A program made the translations under genes and the position numbers. From assembly GCA_035645145.1 (NCBI GenBank), contig DASQNC010000074.1, positions 43,723-107,722 of the forward strand: a stretch of 64,000 nt of DNA, given 5' to 3'. The DNA comes from Azospirillaceae bacterium (GTDB lineage: Bacteria; Pseudomonadota; Alphaproteobacteria; Azospirillales; Azospirillaceae). The notes under the pieces are model-generated. The model was not told the DNA's origin, ran no database searches, and saw nothing but the letters and a program-made list of their open reading frames with translations. Positions 60,897 through 64,000 of the stretch are shown here, in pieces (position 1 is the stretch's first letter; every line of letters starts with the position of its first letter).

Positions 60897-61227
60897 ACCG
60901 TACCCCCTCCCCCGTCACCGGTCCGGCGCGCAATGCCATATCAGGCCATGCCGGGACCAGGATCACGATGCCGCCCGGCCGTCTTGCCGCAGCCGGTACG
61001 CGGCGCCGGGAGAGGTAGGCGCACAGCCCCGCGGACGCAAGACCGGGTTAGTCAGGGTGATGGCGGTTGTGTGGCCGCCCCACTGCGACTTGGAGGCGGC
61101 TTGGCCAGAGGTCGGATTTGCGGTGCCCGCCGGGAGTGTCCGGCCAGCAAGGCGCCGGACACTCCGGCTGAAACCCCGAAGCGGGACGGCCAAATGCCCG
61201 CCGCGCGAAACATCATGAAAACGCGGA
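60897..61227. other. 331-base intergenic region
   Basis: This presumably holds the promoter of the Gld-type operon and the end of the RTX transcript. A strong hairpin lies at 61133-61165. No gene is supported. Confidence 0.6.
61133..61165 (-). terminator. hairpin downstream of the frameshifted RTX gene
   Basis: GGAGTGTCCGGC/GCCGGACACTCC (12-bp stem, 9-base loop) lies 62 bases after the RTX stop. There is no T-run on the minus strand. Confidence 0.5.
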
Positions 61228-62123
61228 TCAGACGAATGCGAAGTCGTACTCGATCAGCGAACCCTTGTTGATACCGGTCAGGATCAACAAGGAGCTCCCC
61301 AGCGACAGGTGGGTGTCACTGCCAACCTGCCGGGCGTGATTCGCCATGAAGTCGGCGAAGGTCAGGTTGGGATCGTAGGCCCCAACTTCGATGAGATCGC
61401 CGACAGCACTGCCGGCTCCCTCAAAGTCCATGATTTGGCTTTGGCTAACAGGAAACCTGTCGAGCCTGAAGGTATCACTGCCCAATCCGCCCCACATGGT
61501 GGAGGTTCCACCGTCAGCGTAGAGGTAGTCGTTACCATCACCACCGTTCAGCACGTCGTTGCCGTAGCCCCGCAGCGTGTCTTCACCCATGCCGCCCCAG
61601 AGCACATCGTCGCCGGCACCACCAAACACGACATCGTTGCCATGGCCGTCGTGGATATCGTCGTCGCCAGCGCCCCCCTCAATCGTGACGTCATAGGTGA
61701 CGTCCATGACCAGGATGTCCGAGCCCTGTGTCCCGATGAGGTGCTCGATTCCGTTCCAATTGTGGAGGACAACAACGTTATCGCTGCCTGGTTGGTAACC
61801 CTGCACCGACAGCGTGTCGTAACCCTCGCCACCATCGATGCGCCACGGGCCGTTGTGCCACTCGCTGCTCCAGCCTGCGACCAGGGAGTCGTCACCGGCA
61901 CCGCCATTGAAGACATCCACACCCTCAAGGCCAACGAGATAGTCGTTGCCTTCGTCGGCATTCAGGAAGTCGTCACCCCGCCCCCGTCGAGGGATTCGTT
62001 GCCGAGGCCCGAAAAAATTTCATCGGATCCGGCGAGACCGTAGATCATGTCGTCGCCCTGGGTACCGAGGATATTGTCGTTGCTGTCGGTGCCATAGACA
62101 ATCTTGTAAGCAGAAACGCTCAT
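61228..62123 (-). pseudogene. RTX (calcium-binding repeat) protein gene with a frameshift
   Basis: Start ATG 62123 (AAGGAAAG upstream) reads MSVSAYKIVYGTDSNDNILG and runs to a premature stop at 61962. The rest continues in another frame with FLNADEGNDYLVGLEG and NGGAGDDSLVAG to 61228. One missing G near 61977-61983, in GACGGGGGCGGGGTGAC, would restore a single frame of 298 codons. The nonapeptide repeats (GGxGxDxLx) bind calcium and occur in type I-secreted proteins; the C-terminus (SLLILTGINKGSLIEYDFAFV) may carry the secretion signal. Closest relative is the intact gene just upstream. Whether the shift is real or a sequencing error is open. Confidence 0.75.
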
Positions 62124-62576
62124 GTTTGCGCTTTCCTTTAAGGTAGACAACGTATCTTCTGACACGTCGGAACTGCGTCAGCCCGCCCATGAGTTACCAA
62201 TAAAGTGCAAATTCACTAAATAAAAATTGAATATTGTTCTACGATCTAACAAGAGAACCTTACATTTATTTGCATATTCGCAGAAAAGTTCAAAATATTA
62301 ATATATAATATTCCGTCACGGAACGTCTCTGACCAATCATCACTTCATTTTCAAAGTAATTCCAACCCCTCGCGATCATGCACAATTCACCGGAAGGACC
62401 GGATTTTCGCCCACGGACAAGTCAATTCCAGGGATGACACCAAGGTGCCATGGGCGCAATCTGCCTCGTCGGCCAGGATAGAGCCCACGCTGACGAACTC
62501 CGGAAACATCCCGTCCGAAGCGCCCCGGAGCAGGGCGGCCGACATGGCCGCCCTGCGGAACAGAACAAAACCTGGA
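62124..62576. other. 453-base AT-rich region between the two RTX genes
   Basis: Positions about 62190-62350 are strongly AT-rich (e.g. ATATTAATATATAATATTCC), unlike the rest of the window. This probably contains the promoter of the downstream RTX gene. A hairpin ends the upstream gene. No gene is supported. Confidence 0.6.
62531..62555 (-). terminator. hairpin downstream of the intact RTX gene
   Basis: CAGGGCGGCC/GGCCGCCCTG (10-bp perfect stem, 5-base loop) lies 21 bases past the stop codon. No T-run follows. Confidence 0.55.
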
Positions 62577-63566
62577 TTAGTAGGGGACGAACAGGAAGTC
62601 GTCGGCCACCAGGGTCTGCTTGGCAACGCCGGCCAGGATCAGGGTGCTGTTGTCCAGCACCAAGTGCGTGTCGTTGCCAACCTGGTGGGCGTTGTTCGCC
62701 ATCAAGTACTCGAAGTTAACGTAGTCGCGGTTGCCGTACACAACCATGACAATATCGCCGCCAACGGCACCGGCCCCTTCAAAGTCCATGGCCGTACGCA
62801 CGCCGTACGTACCAAACTCGAAGGTGTCGTTTCCGGCCCCACCCCACAAGCTGCTGCCGGCTCCGGACGACGGGCCGGCGCTATCGCCGATGAGGTAGTC
62901 GTCGCCATCGCCGCCGTACACACGGTCGTTGTCGTAACCCCTTACCCTATCATTGCCCGCGCCACCGTACACCACATCGGCTCCGGAGCCGCCCCAAACC
63001 ACATCGTCGCCGTCGCCACCGACCAGGACGTCGTTGCCATCGCCGGCCTCGAGGGTGTCGTTGCCCGCCCCGCCGTCGAGATGAACGTCGAAGTTGGCGT
63101 AAACGTTTATAATGTCGTTGCCCTGAGACCCAATCACGCGCTCGATGCTGTTTTCAGCCGAGAGGACGATGACGGGGTTGCCCGGGGCCGGGCCAGGCTC
63201 TTCGAACCACTGTGCCGAGGAGCCCGACGGCTGGTAGCTCACGATGCTCAGCGTATCGTAGCCCTCGCCGCCGGCGATGCGCCACGAACCCTCGTAGTTG
63301 TACTCGTTCGTCCAGCTTACGGCCAGAAGGTCGTCCCCGTCCTCACCGTTGAGAGAGTCGACGCCGTCGGTGCCGACGAGAATATCGTTACCTGCACCTC
63401 CGTTCAGAAAATCATGGCCCACACCACCGTCGATGTAATCGTCCCCGAGACCACCCACAATCTCGTCGGATCCGGCGAGGCCATAGATCTCGTCGTGACC
63501 TTCGGTACCGATAATCCAGTCGTTCGAACTGGTTCCGTAGATGACCCGCTTGGTAGAGACGCTCAT
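62577..63566 (-). CDS. RTX calcium-binding repeat protein
   Basis: A 329-residue acidic protein. The N-terminus MSVSTKRVIYGTSSNDWIIG leads straight into hemolysin-type repeats (residues about 8-80 and 140-220), for example GLAGSDEIVGGLGDD and LEAGDGNDVLVGGDGDDVV. The C-terminal 80 residues (NNAHQVGNDTHLVLDNSTLIL...FLFVPY) resemble the end of the paralogue. There is no N-terminal signal peptide; type I secretion by a C-terminal signal is expected, but no secretion genes are in the window. No catalytic domain is seen, so it could be a surface or biofilm protein. ATG 63566 is preceded by AAGGG. Confidence 0.87.
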   Translation of the reverse strand: MSVSTKRVIYGTSSNDWIIGTEGHDEIYGLAGSDEIVGGLGDDYIDGGVGHDFLNGGAGNDILVGTDGVDSLNGEDGDDLLAVSWTNEYNYEGSWRIAGGEGYDTLSIVSYQPSGSSAQWFEEPGPAPGNPVIVLSAENSIERVIGSQGNDIINVYANFDVHLDGGAGNDTLEAGDGNDVLVGGDGDDVVWGGSGADVVYGGAGNDRVRGYDNDRVYGGDGDDYLIGDSAGPSSGAGSSLWGGAGNDTFEFGTYGVRTAMDFEGAGAVGGDIVMVVYGNRDYVNFEYLMANNAHQVGNDTHLVLDNSTLILAGVAKQTLVADDFLFVPY

Positions 63567-64000
63567 TACACGCCCTTTCATTGAGAGAGCTGCACATCTT
63601 CTGACGCGCAGGGGCTGCATTGGCCCATGCCGCGGATTACCACTTTAGAGAATTCAAATCAAACAGAATGTTATTATTAATTTTTTATTGCCATAGCCGT
63701 GCAATTATTTCCGTCGCACAGAATATTTTTCCAATCTCGGCAGGCAACAATGACCGACCGGGTGAAATTTTTTCACCCTTCGCTAAACTTTTGGTTTTTT
63801 ACTTACAGCAACCACTCCTTGAGCAAGCATTTAATTCCCAAACAGCCCCGCCTGATTGGCTTCAAAGCAGAATGCTTTCCGGAATTTCGCCCCCTTAGTA
63901 GCGGGGTAACGCAGCCGCCCGCGGCCGACGGCCCCGAGGACATCGATCGCTTTCGATTGGTAGACCGATGCTGCAGGCCCGGGGGGGGGGGGGGGGGGGG
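63567..64000. other. 434-base end region, AT-rich, no gene seen
   Basis: AT-rich DNA upstream of the RTX gene, likely holding its promoter. A 92-codon open frame (63620-63898) has no ribosome-binding site or recognisable sequence. The last 20 bases are all G. Confidence 0.6.
63981..64000. other. 20-base poly-G run at the window end
   Basis: An uninterrupted run of 20 G ends the sequence. It looks like a sequencing or contig-end artefact, not genomic sequence. Confidence 0.75.

Noticed and set aside
61228..63566. A CRISPR array or DNA satellite in the RTX region
   Set aside because: The repetition comes from nonapeptide coding repeats of variable sequence, without constant spacers.
63620..63898. 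A 92-codon open frame in the AT-rich end region
   Set aside because: No ribosome-binding site and no recognisable sequence; long stop-free runs here are weak evidence.

Overview
The window looks like chromosomal DNA of a high-GC alphaproteobacterium, most likely of the Rhodospirillales/Azospirillales type. This is inferred from very GC-rich coding sequence, a DivL-type cell-cycle kinase beside ahcY, a divergent membrane cytochrome c / prephenate dehydratase pair, DUF1289 and SapC-family genes, and many sensor kinases. No rRNA, tRNA, CRISPR array, transposase or phage gene was seen. The first gene is cut by the left edge, and the right edge ends in a 20-G run that looks like an assembly artefact.

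Layout. 1-5.3 kb: BenE-type transporter (partial), DedA, MarC, a small acidic protein and two rRNA methyltransferases. 5.5-10.9 kb: an N-terminal-nucleophile P1 peptidase, a peptide-type ABC uptake module (binding protein and two permeases, no ATPase gene) and an SDR. 11-20.5 kb: HSD10-like SDR, YkvA protein, two overlapping EamA transporters, DivL-like kinase, ahcY with a perfect palindrome upstream, a PrpF-like isomerase and an AbrB-family membrane protein. 20.7-24.9 kb: chemoreceptor, phenylalanine hydroxylase and a divergent Lrp regulator. 25-32.3 kb: mostly single genes (DUF2383, DUF1289, an exported protein, MFS, SapC, hisN, cytochrome c, pheA). 32.3-39.2 kb: two hybrid PAS kinases around a small putative ribbon-helix-helix protein, then a fatty-acid desaturase. 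39.3-45.6 kb: M20 peptidase + MFS, TRAP permeases without a binding protein, and a zinc alcohol dehydrogenase. 45.8-49.9 kb: a MerR regulator with a 19-bp-spaced promoter driving a cysteine-rich protein and YnfA, then an OmpR/EnvZ-type two-component pair and a small exported Met/His/Gly-rich protein. 49.9-55.7 kb: a copper-handling operon (cupredoxin, CopA, CopB, cytochrome c) lying between pdxA and pdxJ. 56.3-60.9 kb: a GldA/GldF/GldG/DUF4340 ABC operon. 61.2-63.6 kb: two tandem RTX-repeat genes in AT-richer DNA, one of them frameshifted.

A dispersed intergenic element recurs at about 4.1, 10.9, 39.2 and 45.7 kb. It abuts the stop codon of the neighbouring gene each time, and three copies carry a 12-bp hairpin with a GAGA loop on one strand. 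This element, the MerR promoter with its two-gene target operon, the DivL-type tyrosine kinase, the RTX pair and the copper island are the features most worth a second look.
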